This document shows, piece by piece, positions 1 to 7,848 of a stretch of DNA of 64,000 bases. Under the pieces are notes generated by a model. The model was not told where the DNA came from and did no database searches. It saw nothing but the letters and a program-made list of their open reading frames with translations. Made by a program: the position numbers and the translations under genes. The stretch covers positions 62,001-126,000 of the forward strand of contig NZ_JAINZZ010000001.1 of the NCBI RefSeq assembly GCF_019890725.1. Reading direction: 5' to 3'. The DNA comes from Actinacidiphila acidipaludis. GTDB taxonomy: Bacteria; Actinomycetota; Actinomycetes; Streptomycetales; Streptomycetaceae. Positions within the stretch are counted from its first letter, which is position 1. The number at the start of each line of letters is the position of its first letter.

Positions 1-391
1 TTCCACGGCCCTCGGCGAGGCCGGCGGCCATGGTGGCGTGCCCGCTCGCCCTCATGGGGTGCGCCATCCATGCCATGGCGGCCATGGCCGCCGCGGAGGG
101 CAGAGCGCGCAGGACCTCCGGCGCGACCGCGCCGTCGCCTCGTCTCGGCGCGGAGAGCGGGAACCACAGTGCGGCGACGGCGTAGAACACGGTGTGTGGC
201 ATGGCCGGCACATGCGGGTACCAGCGCCATGTCATGCAGGCCATGTCCGCTGCCATCACCGCGTGGAGAAGGGAGCCGGTCCGGCCACGCCACCGCAGGC
301 CGCTCCGCACGACGTGGCGCCGCAGTGTGGCCACGGCCGCGACCGCGAAGAGCGCTGTCAGCATCAACCGGACCGCGTCGACGGCACTCAA
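1..391 (-). CDS. DUF5134-type membrane protein (partial, C-terminus outside window)
   Basis: About 130 codons are visible from a TTG start preceded by a GGGAGG ribosome site; the end lies beyond base 1. The protein is rich in Met, Ala, His and Trp with hydrophobic stretches (for example LMLTALFAVAAVATL near residue 10), then MTWRWYPHVPAMPHTVFYA and a run of AMAAMAWMAH. This pattern is typical of DUF5134 integral membrane proteins of actinomycetes, whose function is unknown. An ECF41-type promoter lies about 90 bases upstream. The TTG start is inferred from the ribosome site; no ATG or GTG fits better. The family call is from pattern recognition. Confidence 0.6.
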   Translation of the reverse strand, partial: MSAVDAVRLMLTALFAVAAVATLRRHVVRSGLRWRGRTGSLLHAVMAADMACMTWRWYPHVPAMPHTVFYAVAALWFPLSAPRRGDGAVAPEVLRALPSAAAMAAMAWMAHPMRASGHATMAAGLAEGRG

Positions 392-483
392 GCGCTCGGC
401 CCTCCCGCCCAGTTCGAGGAGCCGCCGTCCACAGCCCGCCCCGGGCTGTGGGGGCACTGCCTCACGTCACCTTGCGAAGGTGT

Positions 484-510
484 GACCGGACACACCGTTT
501 CCGTGTGACG
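484..510 (-). promoter_or_regulatory. ECF41-type promoter for the DUF5134 gene
   Basis: On the minus strand CGTCACA (510-504) is followed by 16 bases and GGTC (487-484). The -35 differs from the window consensus TGTCACA at one base; spacing and -10 match exactly. The DUF5134 start is about 93 bases downstream. Confidence 0.55.
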
Positions 511-544
511 TCTGACCGAGTGCGTCCCGTGCGTCGCACCGTTT

Positions 545-571
545 TGTCACAACAGCGGCACGGGGCCTGTC
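545..571 (+). promoter_or_regulatory. ECF41-type promoter for the AceE-like fragment gene
   Basis: TGTCACA (545-551), 16 bases, TGTC (568-571). It lies about 90 bases before the ATG at 661 and fits the consensus shared by 16 sites in this window. Confidence 0.65.
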
Positions 572-660
572 GTAGGAACGACGCGTCTGTACGACGGAAT
601 CCCGCGCCCTATCGGCGGCAGCGCGTGCCCTGATCCCCGTTCCCTGACAGAAGGTCGGCC

Positions 661-1278
661 ATGAGCGATCTGTTTCTCCCCGAGGACGTCCGGTCCTCCC
701 TGACGCCGTTCGACGGGCCGGGGCACCAGGCTGCGATGCCCGCCGGCACCATGGTCGGCGAGGCCGGCCCGCGGGGCATGTACCGGCTGTGTCCTGCGCA
801 GTCCTCCGCGCCCGGGCCGCGTATCCAGGTGCTGGCCTCGGGTGGGGCCGTCCACCGGGCTCTGGAGGCCCAGGGACTTCTCGCGTCCGACTGGGGTGTC
901 GGCGCCGACGTCTGGTCCGTCACCTCCTGGACCGGACTGCGCCACGAGGCGCTGGACGCGGACCGGGCGCGGCTGCGCGGTGAGGACCGCGTCCCCTACC
1001 TGACCGCGGCGCTGTCCGGCGCGTGCGGACCCGTCCTGGCCGTCAGTGACTCGGCGCGCCGGGTACCCGACCAGATCGGTCCGTGGATCGAGCAGGACTT
1101 CGCGTCTTTGGGCCCGGACGGTCCCGGCCGGCCGGACACACCCGCTTCGGTGCGCGGTGATTTCCCCGTGGACGCCGCGACCATCGTCGTGACCGCCCTG
1201 CACCGGCTGCGGCGACTCGGCGTGGTCGACCCCGAGACGGTGGTCAACTGCCGTGTCCGGTACGGCTGGTGGGGGTGA
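661..1278 (+). CDS. Stand-alone AceE-like C-terminal domain protein
   Basis: The 205-residue product resembles only the C-terminal third of pyruvate dehydrogenase E1 (AceE). Recognisable AceE-like segments are GEAGPRGMYRL, RIQVLASGGAVHRALEAQGLLASDWGVGADVWSVTSW, RVPYLTAALSG, GPVLAVSDSARRVPDQI and a segment like the conserved LGTDGFGRSDTR block, here LGPDGPGRPDTPASVRGDF followed by VDAATIVVTALHRL. The thiamine-diphosphate-binding and pyrimidine-binding domains are absent, so it cannot be a complete E1 enzyme. It has its own ATG, an AGAAGG ribosome site and a promoter, so it may be an expressed truncated paralogue rather than debris. A regulatory or subunit role is speculation. Confidence 0.7.
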   Translation: MSDLFLPEDVRSSLTPFDGPGHQAAMPAGTMVGEAGPRGMYRLCPAQSSAPGPRIQVLASGGAVHRALEAQGLLASDWGVGADVWSVTSWTGLRHEALDADRARLRGEDRVPYLTAALSGACGPVLAVSDSARRVPDQIGPWIEQDFASLGPDGPGRPDTPASVRGDFPVDAATIVVTALHRLRRLGVVDPETVVNCRVRYGWWG

Positions 1279-1345
1279 CACGGCGGGCGCCCGGCACGGG
1301 GTCGCGGAGCGGCGCACGGCTGTGGCGCGGGACGCACCCACCTCG

Positions 1346-1372
1346 TGTCACACATCGGGGCGCTTCCCGGTC
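1346..1372 (+). promoter_or_regulatory. ECF41-type promoter for the small ORF and ohr
   Basis: TGTCACA (1346-1352), 16 bases, GGTC (1369-1372). The predicted transcript would begin about 40 bases before the ATG at 1420 and run into ohr. Confidence 0.65.
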
Positions 1373-1419
1373 CATTGGTTACCCGGTGACCAGACAGTCC
1401 GAACGCAAAGGACGACCAC

Positions 1420-1599
1420 ATGTTATTCGTCACCCGTGCGGCAGCCGGCCTTCCCCCCGAAGGCCCGTCCCCCGCGGGCCGCACGCCGGAGGGCCCGCCG
1501 CGGGTCCTCCCGCCTCCTGACGCCTGTCTGCCCGATCTCCGCGCCGAGCCGGCTCACCGCCGGGCCGGGCGCCCCGACACGAGTGGAGTCACGCCGTGA
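1420..1599 (+). CDS. Small ORF with a TTA codon, coupled to ohr
   Basis: This 59-codon ORF starts with ATG after AAAGGA and its TGA stop overlaps the GTG start of ohr (GTGA). The second codon is TTA, the rare leucine codon read by the bldA tRNA in Streptomyces. The product is proline- and arginine-rich and resembles no family I know. The promoter at 1346-1372 sits the usual distance upstream of this ATG rather than of ohr, which supports its being translated. It may be a leader coupling ohr translation to bldA, or chance coding. Confidence 0.4.
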   Translation: MLFVTRAAAGLPPEGPSPAGRTPEGPPRVLPPPDACLPDLRAEPAHRRAGRPDTSGVTP

Positions 1600-2132
1600 C
1601 CCAGCAGGACCAGTTGCCCGACCTGTCCATCGAGAAGGACTACGACGGACCGGTGTTCTCCCCCATCTACACGACCACGGTGACGGTGGAAGGCGGCGCC
1701 GTGGCGCACGGGCGGGCCTCGGGACGGGCCCGCTCCTCCGACGGAGCCCTGGACATCACGCTCGGGATGCCGACCGAACTGGGCGGAGGAGGCGCGGGGA
1801 CGAACCCGGAGCAGCTGTTCGCCGCCGGGTTCGCCGCGTGCTTTCACGGGGCACTGAGCCTGCTGGCCAGACGCGCCGCGCTCGACCCCACCGTGATCGC
1901 CGTCGACGCGACCGTGGTGTTCGGCAGGGACCCGGAGGACGGCGGCTACCAGCTGCGGGTGGCCCTGGTGGTGAAATGGCCCGCCGCCGACCCGGAGGTC
2001 GCCCATCCCCTGCTGGACGAGGCGTTCTCGCTGTGTCCCTACGCGAGAATGGCGGTGCGGGGAACACCGGTCACGGTCACCCTGTCCACGGAGGCCGCCG
2101 CGGCCCCGGACGTCGACCAGTCCCCGCCGTGA
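1596..2132 (+). CDS. ohr: Organic hydroperoxide resistance protein (Ohr/OsmC family)
   Basis: The 178-residue product has the Ohr layout: an N-terminal strand region (YTTTVTVEGG), then FAAGFAACFHGAL with the peroxidatic cysteine at residue 82, and LCPYARMA with the second redox cysteine at 147. Ohr enzymes are cytoplasmic dithiol peroxidases that reduce organic and fatty-acid hydroperoxides, usually recycled by dihydrolipoamide. Length is slightly above the usual 140-150 because of short tails. The GTG start has GAGTGGAG upstream and overlaps the stop of the small upstream ORF. No OhrR-type MarR gene is adjacent; control probably comes from the ECF41-type promoter at 1346. A strong bidirectional terminator follows. 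Confidence 0.9.
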   Translation: MTQQDQLPDLSIEKDYDGPVFSPIYTTTVTVEGGAVAHGRASGRARSSDGALDITLGMPTELGGGGAGTNPEQLFAAGFAACFHGALSLLARRAALDPTVIAVDATVVFGRDPEDGGYQLRVALVVKWPAADPEVAHPLLDEAFSLCPYARMAVRGTPVTVTLSTEAAAAPDVDQSPP

Positions 2133-2166
2133 GCGGGCTGGAAGGAAGCGCGCCGGCGGACATGAC

Positions 2167-2205
2167 GAGGGGGGCGCCGCACGCAATGCGTGCGGCGCCC
2201 CCCTC
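2167..2205. terminator. Bidirectional terminator between ohr and the SDR gene
   Basis: Two perfect 19-base arms (2167-2185 and 2187-2205) flank one central base, with six G and six C at the outer parts. It lies between convergent genes and can serve both. Confidence 0.85.
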
Positions 2206-2210
2206 GGGTC

Positions 2211-2957
2211 TCATCGCTGTTGCGCGAGCCAGTCGGCGAACCGGGTCTCGGCCACGTGGGCGTCCGGGCCCGGCAGCAGCGTGGTCTCCTCGACCTCGGC
2301 GCCGAAGTAGCGGGCGTGCGGATCGGTGACGACGGTGCGAGTGTCGTTCCGGGCGGCGAGCGCCCCGCGGACGAGGTCGTCGAGCCGGAACTCGTCGGGG
2401 CCGGTCACTTCGACCGTGCCGTTGACGGGAGTTCCGCTCGCGGCGTGGCAGACCGCGGCGGCGACGTCGTCGGAATGGACGGGCCGGATCCTGACCGGCG
2501 CCAGGCGCACGGTGTCGCCCTCGGTCGCGGCGTCCGCCATGCCGGGAACGAACTCGAAGAACTGGGTCGCGTGGACGATGGAGAATGCGATCCCGGAGTC
2601 CTCGATCAGCTCCTCCTGGGCCTGCTTGGCGCGCAGATAACCGCTCTCCTGGAGGCGGTCGAGGCCCACGACGGAGAGGGCCACATGGTGCGTCACCCCC
2701 GCCGCATCCTCCGCCTTCAGCAGGTTGGTGGTGGAGGTGTGGAAGAACTCCATGGCCGCGTCGTCCTCGAACGAGGGCGAGTTGGACACGTCGACGACGA
2801 CGGACGCGCCGTCCAGGGCCTCGCCCAGTCCTTCACCCGTCAGGGTGTTGACGCCGGTGTTGGGCGCCGCGGGGACCGCCTGGTGACCGTTCTCCTGGAG
2901 CCTCGCGACCACCTTGGAACCGATGAGTCCGGTCCCGCCGACCACGACGATCTTCAT
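2211..2957 (-). CDS. NmrA-like atypical SDR, NAD(P)-binding protein
   Basis: The 248-residue protein starts MKIVVVGGTGLIGSKVV, a Rossmann nucleotide-binding loop of the atypical SDR/NmrA kind (GGTGLIG). Later segments such as VVVDVSNSPSF, HHVALSVVGLDRLQESGYLRAKQAQEELI (YxxxK-like) and FSIVHATQFFEF match nucleoside-diphosphate-sugar-epimerase-like proteins annotated as SDR family oxidoreductases. The ATG at 2957 is preceded by AGAGAGGA; an upstream in-frame start would add 26 unconserved residues. The substrate cannot be read from sequence. Such epimerases/oxidoreductases are among the gene classes often found beside ECF41 sigma factors, but no matching promoter was seen here. Confidence 0.8.
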   Translation of the reverse strand: MKIVVVGGTGLIGSKVVARLQENGHQAVPAAPNTGVNTLTGEGLGEALDGASVVVDVSNSPSFEDDAAMEFFHTSTTNLLKAEDAAGVTHHVALSVVGLDRLQESGYLRAKQAQEELIEDSGIAFSIVHATQFFEFVPGMADAATEGDTVRLAPVRIRPVHSDDVAAAVCHAASGTPVNGTVEVTGPDEFRLDDLVRGALAARNDTRTVVTDPHARYFGAEVEETTLLPGPDAHVAETRFADWLAQQR

Positions 2958-3057
2958 GCTGGAATCCTCTCTGTCTTGCTCATGCGTGCCACGCACGCTC
3001 GGTGACGGCGTTCTGCCGACCGGCGGCGGGACCATGTCCCGGCCGGTGGACGGTGGT

Positions 3058-4788
3058 TCACTCGGCGAGCTTCCCGACCGTCGAGACCTCTTGCATCAGC
3101 GCCGCGATCTCGTCCGGAACGGCCGGGATGCTCTCGCGGGTGACGCCCTCGGTCGGGGACCACACGAGGTTGACCCGCAGCGCGGGGTCGAGTTCGGGGT
3201 AGTCGCTGCGGTTGTGGCAGCCGCGCGTCTCACGGCGCTCGAGGGCGGCCTCGAGCGTGGCGCGGGCCGCCAGCGCGGCGGACTTGAGGTCGAAGGCGTG
3301 CGCGAGGTCCTGGAACCCGGCGATGTCCGGGTGGACGCCCACGTCCTGCATCCGCTCCTCGATCGCGATGAGCTCCACCAGCCCGGCCCGCAGTCCCTGT
3401 TCGTCGCGGACGACGCCGGCGTGCTCGGTCATGGTGTTGCGGACGGCGCGCTGCAGTGCGCGGACGTTCTCCGGTCCGTCCGACGCGAGGAGGTCGTCGA
3501 TCTCGGCCCGGGCGTCGGCGACGGCGGCCGCCGACCGCTGCTGCTTCGGCAGTTCCCGGGCGTGGGCCGCGGCCGCCTGGCCGGTGATGCGGCCGAAGAC
3601 CAGCAGTTCGATGAGGCTGTTGCCGCCGAGGCGGTTGGCGCCGTGCAGTCCGCTGGACGCCTCTCCGATGGCGTAGAGGCCGCGGACGTCGGTGCTGTGG
3701 TCCTCGGGCCGGACCCACACGCCGCCCATCGAGTAGTGCGCGGTGGGGGCGATCTCGATGGGGTCCCGCGTGATGTCCAGCATCTGGAGGTCCATCAGGG
3801 TCTGGTAGACCCGCGGGAGCCGTTCCATGATCGTCTGCCGGGACAGGTGGGAGACGTCCAGCCACACACCGCCGTGCGGGGTGCCGCGTCCCTCCTTGAT
3901 CTCGGTGTAGGCGGCGAGCGCCACGCGGTCGCGGGTGGAGAGCTCCATGCGCTCCGGGTCGTAGCGGGTCATGAAGCGCTCGCCGAGGGCGTTGCGCAGC
4001 ACACCGCCCTCGCCCCGTGCGGCCTCGCTGACCAGGGTGCCGGCGGCGTTCTCCGGTTCGAGGATGCCCGAGGGGTGGAACTGGACGAGTTCGGGGTCGC
4101 GCAGCCGGGCGCCGGCCTCCACGGCCAGGCGGAAGGAGTCGCCGGTGTTCTCGTCACGGCGCGAGGAGGTGCGCCGCCAGATCCGGGTGTGGCCGCCGGC
4201 GGCGAGGATGACGGCGTCGGCGTGGATCAGGTAGCGGGTCCCGTGGGTGAGGTCGAAGCCGTACGCGCCGAAGACGGCGTTGTCGTCGGTCAGCAGCTGC
4301 GTGATGTACACGCCGTCGAGGACGGGGATCCGGAGCTGCTCGGCGCGGCGGATCAGGGTGCGCTGGATCTCCAGGCCGGTGTAGTCGCCCGCGAAGGCGG
4401 TGCGGCGGAACTTGTGGGCGCCGAAGAAGCGCTGGGAGATCCGGCCGTCCTGTTCCCGCGCGAAGGCCATGCCGAACCGTTCGAGGTCGTCGATGCCCCG
4501 GGCCGCGCCCTGGGTGACGATCTCCACCGTGCGGGGATCGGCCAGCAGATAGCTCTCCTTGAGCGTGTCCGCGGCGTGCTGCTGCCAGCTGTCCTCCGGG
4601 TCCATGGTGGCCAGAGCGGCGTTGATACCGCCGGCGGCGAGCGCCGTGTGCGCGTCGTCCTTGGGCCGCTTTCCGACCGCCAGCACGTCGACCCCGCTCT
4701 CGGCCAGTTCGATGGCCGCCCGCAGTCCCGCGCCTCCGGTGCCTATCACCAGCACCGTGGTGGAAAGAAGTCGTTCGGTGATTGCCAC
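3058..4788 (-). CDS. Orphan SdhA/FrdA-like flavoprotein
   Basis: The 576-residue protein has the succinate dehydrogenase/fumarate reductase flavoprotein order: a GTGGAG dinucleotide loop at residues 16-21, AHTALAAGGINAAL with His47 where SdhA carries covalently bound FAD, FHPSG, RGEGGVLRN, a TAHYSMGG substrate segment, GANRLGGNSLIE, and RGCHNRSDYPE near the C-terminus. No iron-sulphur or membrane-anchor subunit gene is adjacent, so partner and electron acceptor are unknown. GTG start with GGAG upstream. An ECF41-type promoter begins 37 bases before the start. An L-aspartate oxidase role is less likely because the SdhA-like His is kept. Confidence 0.85.
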   Translation of the reverse strand: MAITERLLSTTVLVIGTGGAGLRAAIELAESGVDVLAVGKRPKDDAHTALAAGGINAALATMDPEDSWQQHAADTLKESYLLADPRTVEIVTQGAARGIDDLERFGMAFAREQDGRISQRFFGAHKFRRTAFAGDYTGLEIQRTLIRRAEQLRIPVLDGVYITQLLTDDNAVFGAYGFDLTHGTRYLIHADAVILAAGGHTRIWRRTSSRRDENTGDSFRLAVEAGARLRDPELVQFHPSGILEPENAAGTLVSEAARGEGGVLRNALGERFMTRYDPERMELSTRDRVALAAYTEIKEGRGTPHGGVWLDVSHLSRQTIMERLPRVYQTLMDLQMLDITRDPIEIAPTAHYSMGGVWVRPEDHSTDVRGLYAIGEASSGLHGANRLGGNSLIELLVFGRITGQAAAAHARELPKQQRSAAAVADARAEIDDLLASDGPENVRALQRAVRNTMTEHAGVVRDEQGLRAGLVELIAIEERMQDVGVHPDIAGFQDLAHAFDLKSAALAARATLEAALERRETRGCHNRSDYPELDPALRVNLVWSPTEGVTRESIPAVPDEIAALMQEVSTVGKLAE

Positions 4789-4824
4789 AATTCAACTCCG
4801 ATCAAATAGCCGCTCACGACATAC

Positions 4825-4851
4825 GACCGGTGGCATAGGGAATCTGTGACA
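4825..4851 (-). promoter_or_regulatory. ECF41-type promoter for the SdhA-like flavoprotein gene
   Basis: On the minus strand TGTCACA (4851-4845), 16 bases, GGTC (4828-4825). It sits in the short gap after qcrB and 37 bases before the flavoprotein start. Confidence 0.7.
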
Positions 4852-4872
4852 CGGCGCCGGGCGTGGTGGGCG

Positions 4873-6423
4873 TCACTGCCGATGCCTCTCGGAGATCTCC
4901 TTGAATTCCCGGACCGTCGGCTTCGGGATCTGCGTGCCTTCCCCGTAGAAACGCCGGCTGAGCCTGGACCGCAGCCGCTGCGTCCTGCCGGACGCGGCGC
5001 CTGGCCCGGTACCGATCGGCTGGTACTGCTCGTGGGCCGTCAGCATGTGCAATTGCTTTTGGGAAACAGCTTCGTGCACTTCGATGAACTCACCGTGCGG
5101 GAGGCGTTTGAGGATGCCGGTCTCCCGGCCGTGCAGCACCTTTTCGCGATCCTGCCGCTGCAGGCCCAGTGCCCATCGTTTCGCCACGGTGAAAACCGCG
5201 GGGGGCACGACGAACAAACTCACTCTGACCGCCCACGTTACCGCGTTCACCGAGAGATGCAGATGTGTGGCGATCACGTCGTTCCCGGCGCCCACCAGCG
5301 CCACGACGTACACGCTGATCCAGGCCGCACCGATCCCGGTCCGCACCGGACGGTTGCGCGGCCGGTCCAGGACATGGTGCTCACGGTCGTCGTCGGTGAC
5401 CCAGGACTCGATGAAGGGGTACACGGCCAGGAACAGGAAGAAGCCGACCCCCACGATCAGGGGGACCAGGTTGTCGAGCGCCAGGGCGTGGCCCCACGCG
5501 CTCACTTCCCAGCCGGGCATCACCCGCAGGAGCCCGTCGGCCACGCCCATGTACCAGTCGGGCTGCGATCCGGCGGAGACCTGGTCGGGACGGTAGGGGC
5601 CGTACAGCCAGATCGGGTTGATCTGCGCGATCGACGCGAAGAGGAAGATCACGCCGCAGGTGACGAAGAACAGGCCGGCCGTCTTCATGGCGTAGGTCTT
5701 CAGCGGCAGCCCGACGATGTTCTTCTCACTGCGGCCGGGGCCGGGGTACTGGGTGGGCCCGTGGCGCCTCTCCAGGACCAGCGCGGCCGCGATGATGCCG
5801 ACCATGACCGCGGGAATGAGCAGCACATGGATGATGTCGAACCGCGCGATGACGTCCCCGCCGGGAAAGGCTCCCCCGAACAGGAACATCGACAGATAGG
5901 TGCCGACGACGGGAATGGAGAGAACGGTTCCGTTGACGATCATCAGGCCGGTCCCGGACAGGAGATCGTCCGGCAGGTCGTACCCGGTGAGGCCGGCGAA
6001 CATCCCCAGCGCCAGCAGAGCGAATCCCAGCAGCCAGTTGAGTTCCCGGGGCTTGCGGAAGGCGCCGGTGAAGAACACCCGCAGCATGTGGCCGAGAAGG
6101 CTGGCGATGAAGATCAGCGCCGCCCAGTGGTGGGCCTGCCGCATCAGCAGACCGCCACGCACCTCGAACGACAGGTGCATCGTGGAGTTGAAGGCCTCCG
6201 ACACGTGCTGCCCCTGCAGCGGGCGGTAACTCCCGTGATAGACCACCTGGTTCGTCGAGGGGTGGAAGTACAGCGCTAGATAGACGCCCGTGACGACCAG
6301 GACGACGAAGCTGTAGAGGCTGATCTCTCCGAGCACGAAGGACCAGTGAGTCGGGAACGCCCGGCGCATCGCGTTTCTGGCCGTGCCCCTCACTCCGAGC
6401 CGGCTCTCCATCCAGCGGGTCAT
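4873..6423 (-). CDS. qcrB: Cytochrome bc complex cytochrome b subunit (QcrB paralogue)
   Basis: This 516-residue membrane protein matches actinobacterial QcrB from THWSFVLGEISLYSFVVLVVTGVYL onward. Haem-ligand histidines appear in QAHHWAAL, GHMLRVFFTGAF and FDIIHVLLIP; the quinol-site motif is QPDWYMG, the actinobacterial form of PEWY. A charged C-terminal tail is typical of the family. Unlike the housekeeping copy it lacks qcrC and qcrA neighbours and instead follows an ECF41-type sigma gene and wbl in one operon. The start at 6423 is chosen for the GAAGG site and alignment with known N-termini; ATG at 6477 is an alternative. It is probably a condition-specific b subunit. Confidence 0.85.
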   Translation of the reverse strand: MTRWMESRLGVRGTARNAMRRAFPTHWSFVLGEISLYSFVVLVVTGVYLALYFHPSTNQVVYHGSYRPLQGQHVSEAFNSTMHLSFEVRGGLLMRQAHHWAALIFIASLLGHMLRVFFTGAFRKPRELNWLLGFALLALGMFAGLTGYDLPDDLLSGTGLMIVNGTVLSIPVVGTYLSMFLFGGAFPGGDVIARFDIIHVLLIPAVMVGIIAAALVLERRHGPTQYPGPGRSEKNIVGLPLKTYAMKTAGLFFVTCGVIFLFASIAQINPIWLYGPYRPDQVSAGSQPDWYMGVADGLLRVMPGWEVSAWGHALALDNLVPLIVGVGFFLFLAVYPFIESWVTDDDREHHVLDRPRNRPVRTGIGAAWISVYVVALVGAGNDVIATHLHLSVNAVTWAVRVSLFVVPPAVFTVAKRWALGLQRQDREKVLHGRETGILKRLPHGEFIEVHEAVSQKQLHMLTAHEQYQPIGTGPGAASGRTQRLRSRLSRRFYGEGTQIPKPTVREFKEISERHRQ

Positions 6424-6522
6424 CCGGTCGCCTTCCGGCGGCCGCCGCACTCCGGTTGCCTGCCGTCCGCTGCTCATCTGTCTCGACCATCCCTCTTCGT
6501 CATCGGCGCCGTGACCGCCGGG

Positions 6523-6762
6523 CTATGAACCCAGGTCCTCACGCAGGCGCATGGCCCGGCGTTCGTTCTCCGTGGTGCCGCCCCAGATCCCCTCGACGCG
6601 GCCGTCGCCCACCGCCCAGGCCAGGCACTGCTCGGCGACCGGGCACCGCCGGCACACGGTCTTCGCCTCGGCGATCTGCACGAGGGACATGCCGCCGGTG
6701 CCGATCGGGAAGAACACGTCGGGATCCAGGTCCCGGCAGGCCGCCGTCAGGCGCCAGTTCAT
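6523..6762 (-). CDS. WhiB-like iron-sulphur transcription factor
   Basis: The 79-residue protein has the four cysteines of the Wbl family (Cys9, Cys37, Cys40, Cys46, pattern C-Xn-CxxC-X5-C) and the turn GIWGG at about 58-62, followed by a basic tail ENERRAMRLRE. Wbl proteins bind a [4Fe-4S] cluster sensitive to oxygen or NO and act with sigma factors in development and redox control. A perfect AAGGAG site precedes the ATG. It lies between a sigma factor gene (57 bases upstream) and qcrB (about 100 bases to its chosen start), so all three are probably co-transcribed. Confidence 0.92.
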   Translation of the reverse strand: MNWRLTAACRDLDPDVFFPIGTGGMSLVQIAEAKTVCRRCPVAEQCLAWAVGDGRVEGIWGGTTENERRAMRLREDLGS

Positions 6763-6819
6763 GGTGATCTCCTTGGTTCACGGTCAGGTCCCCGGTCGGC
6801 GCCTGCGGCGGCGCCGGGT

Positions 6820-7521
6820 TCACCGCACGGGCACGGCCAGGGTCGGGTACATGAGTGGGGCGGGCGGCGCGGCCGGCGCGCACTCCGCGTCCGGGACGAG
6901 CACGGTTTCGAGCGCGGCCACGTCCCCGGTCTTGGCCGCGCAGACGAAGGCGTCGAGCAGCCGCCGGTGTGCCCCCGCCTCGACGGTCTCGCGCTTCTCG
7001 GCCGACAGGTGCTTGCGGGCACGGCTGACGATCTGCCGCACGTTGACCTGGCTGAGTTCGAGGATCTCGGCGATCTGGGAGTACGGGTAGTCGAACGCCT
7101 CGCGCAGGACGTAGGCGGCGCGCTCGGTCGGGCTGAGTCTCTCCAGCAGCAGCAGAAGGGCCATTTCCAGGTCCTCCGCCCGCTCGGCTCCCAGCTGCGG
7201 GTCCGCACTGGTGTCCACCGGTTCCGGCAGCCACGGGCCCACGTAGGTCTCGCGGCGCACGCGCGCGGACTGCGCGACGTTGATGGCCAGTCGTGTCGTG
7301 GCGCTGGACAGGAACGCTGCGGGGCTGATCACGGCGGAGCGATCGGTCTTCTGCCAGCGCAGCCAGACCTCCTGGACCACGTCCTCCGCCTCCACGGCAC
7401 TCCCGAGCACGCGGTACGCGATGCCGAAGAGGCACGGCCGCAACTGCACGAAGACAGCGACTGCCTCATCGAGAACTGCCTCATCGAGTCCGCTCCGCTC
7501 AGGGTCCGGCTCTGGGTACAT
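6820..7521 (-). CDS. ECF41-like sigma factor that has lost its SnoaL domain
   Basis: Residues 20-175 align with the intact ECF41 sigma factor at 13586: region 2 (LFGIAYRVLGSAVEAEDVVQEVWLRWQ), the linker GPWLPEPVDTSADPQLGAERAE and region 4 ([44 protein letters not shown]). After DAFVCAAKTGDVAALETVL the sequence turns into a short Ala/Pro tail, so the roughly 100-residue SnoaL-like regulatory domain with DGGG and NPxKL motifs is absent. Total length is 233 residues against 295 for the paralogue. The ATG at 7521 is chosen for its position just before the conserved region; an in-frame start at 7593 is possible. First gene of a sigma-wbl-qcrB operon. Confidence 0.8.
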   Translation of the reverse strand: MYPEPDPERSGLDEAVLDEAVAVFVQLRPCLFGIAYRVLGSAVEAEDVVQEVWLRWQKTDRSAVISPAAFLSSATTRLAINVAQSARVRRETYVGPWLPEPVDTSADPQLGAERAEDLEMALLLLLERLSPTERAAYVLREAFDYPYSQIAEILELSQVNVRQIVSRARKHLSAEKRETVEAGAHRRLLDAFVCAAKTGDVAALETVLVPDAECAPAAPPAPLMYPTLAVPVR

Positions 7522-7848
7522 GGTCCTGCTGTCTCCGTTCCTCCGGCCGCACGGATCCGCTCGCGTGGACACGTGACCCCCGCGGGGCGGCATTGAGCTC
7601 CGGCAACCGGTTCAGCACGCGCGTGTTCGGCCCGGGTACCGTCGACCCCGGCTGTGCGCATGACATGGGTGGTTTTTTGCAGCGACCGTGACCACAAGGT
7701 CACAGCGTTTTCTGTCACATCCGGTGTATTGACCGTGGTGGCCACCACCGTGTGACAGTGCGGAGCAAAGTTGCCGCCACGGGTGGGCGGGCAGACTCAG
7801 GGGACGTCCGGGAGGCCCGCATGCGGGACGTTCCCGGGGTTGTACAGC
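7522..7848. other. Intergenic region upstream of the truncated ECF41 gene
   Basis: It holds the promoter at 7731-7757, a further plus-strand TGTCACA at 7703-7709 with no matching -10, and a possible stem at 7808-7837 (CCGGGA/TCCCGG around CCCGCATGCGGG) that may terminate the gene ending at 7849. The predicted 5' leader of about 210 bases is long. No convincing gene is seen. Confidence 0.5.
7731..7757 (-). promoter_or_regulatory. ECF41-type promoter for the sigma-wbl-qcrB operon
   Basis: On the minus strand TGTCACA (7757-7751), 16 bases, GGTC (7734-7731). Confidence 0.65.

Noticed and set aside
7703..7729. Plus-strand TGTCACA at 7703
   Set aside because: The bases 16 on read TGGT, not [TG]GTC, and no plus-strand gene follows for more than 1 kb.
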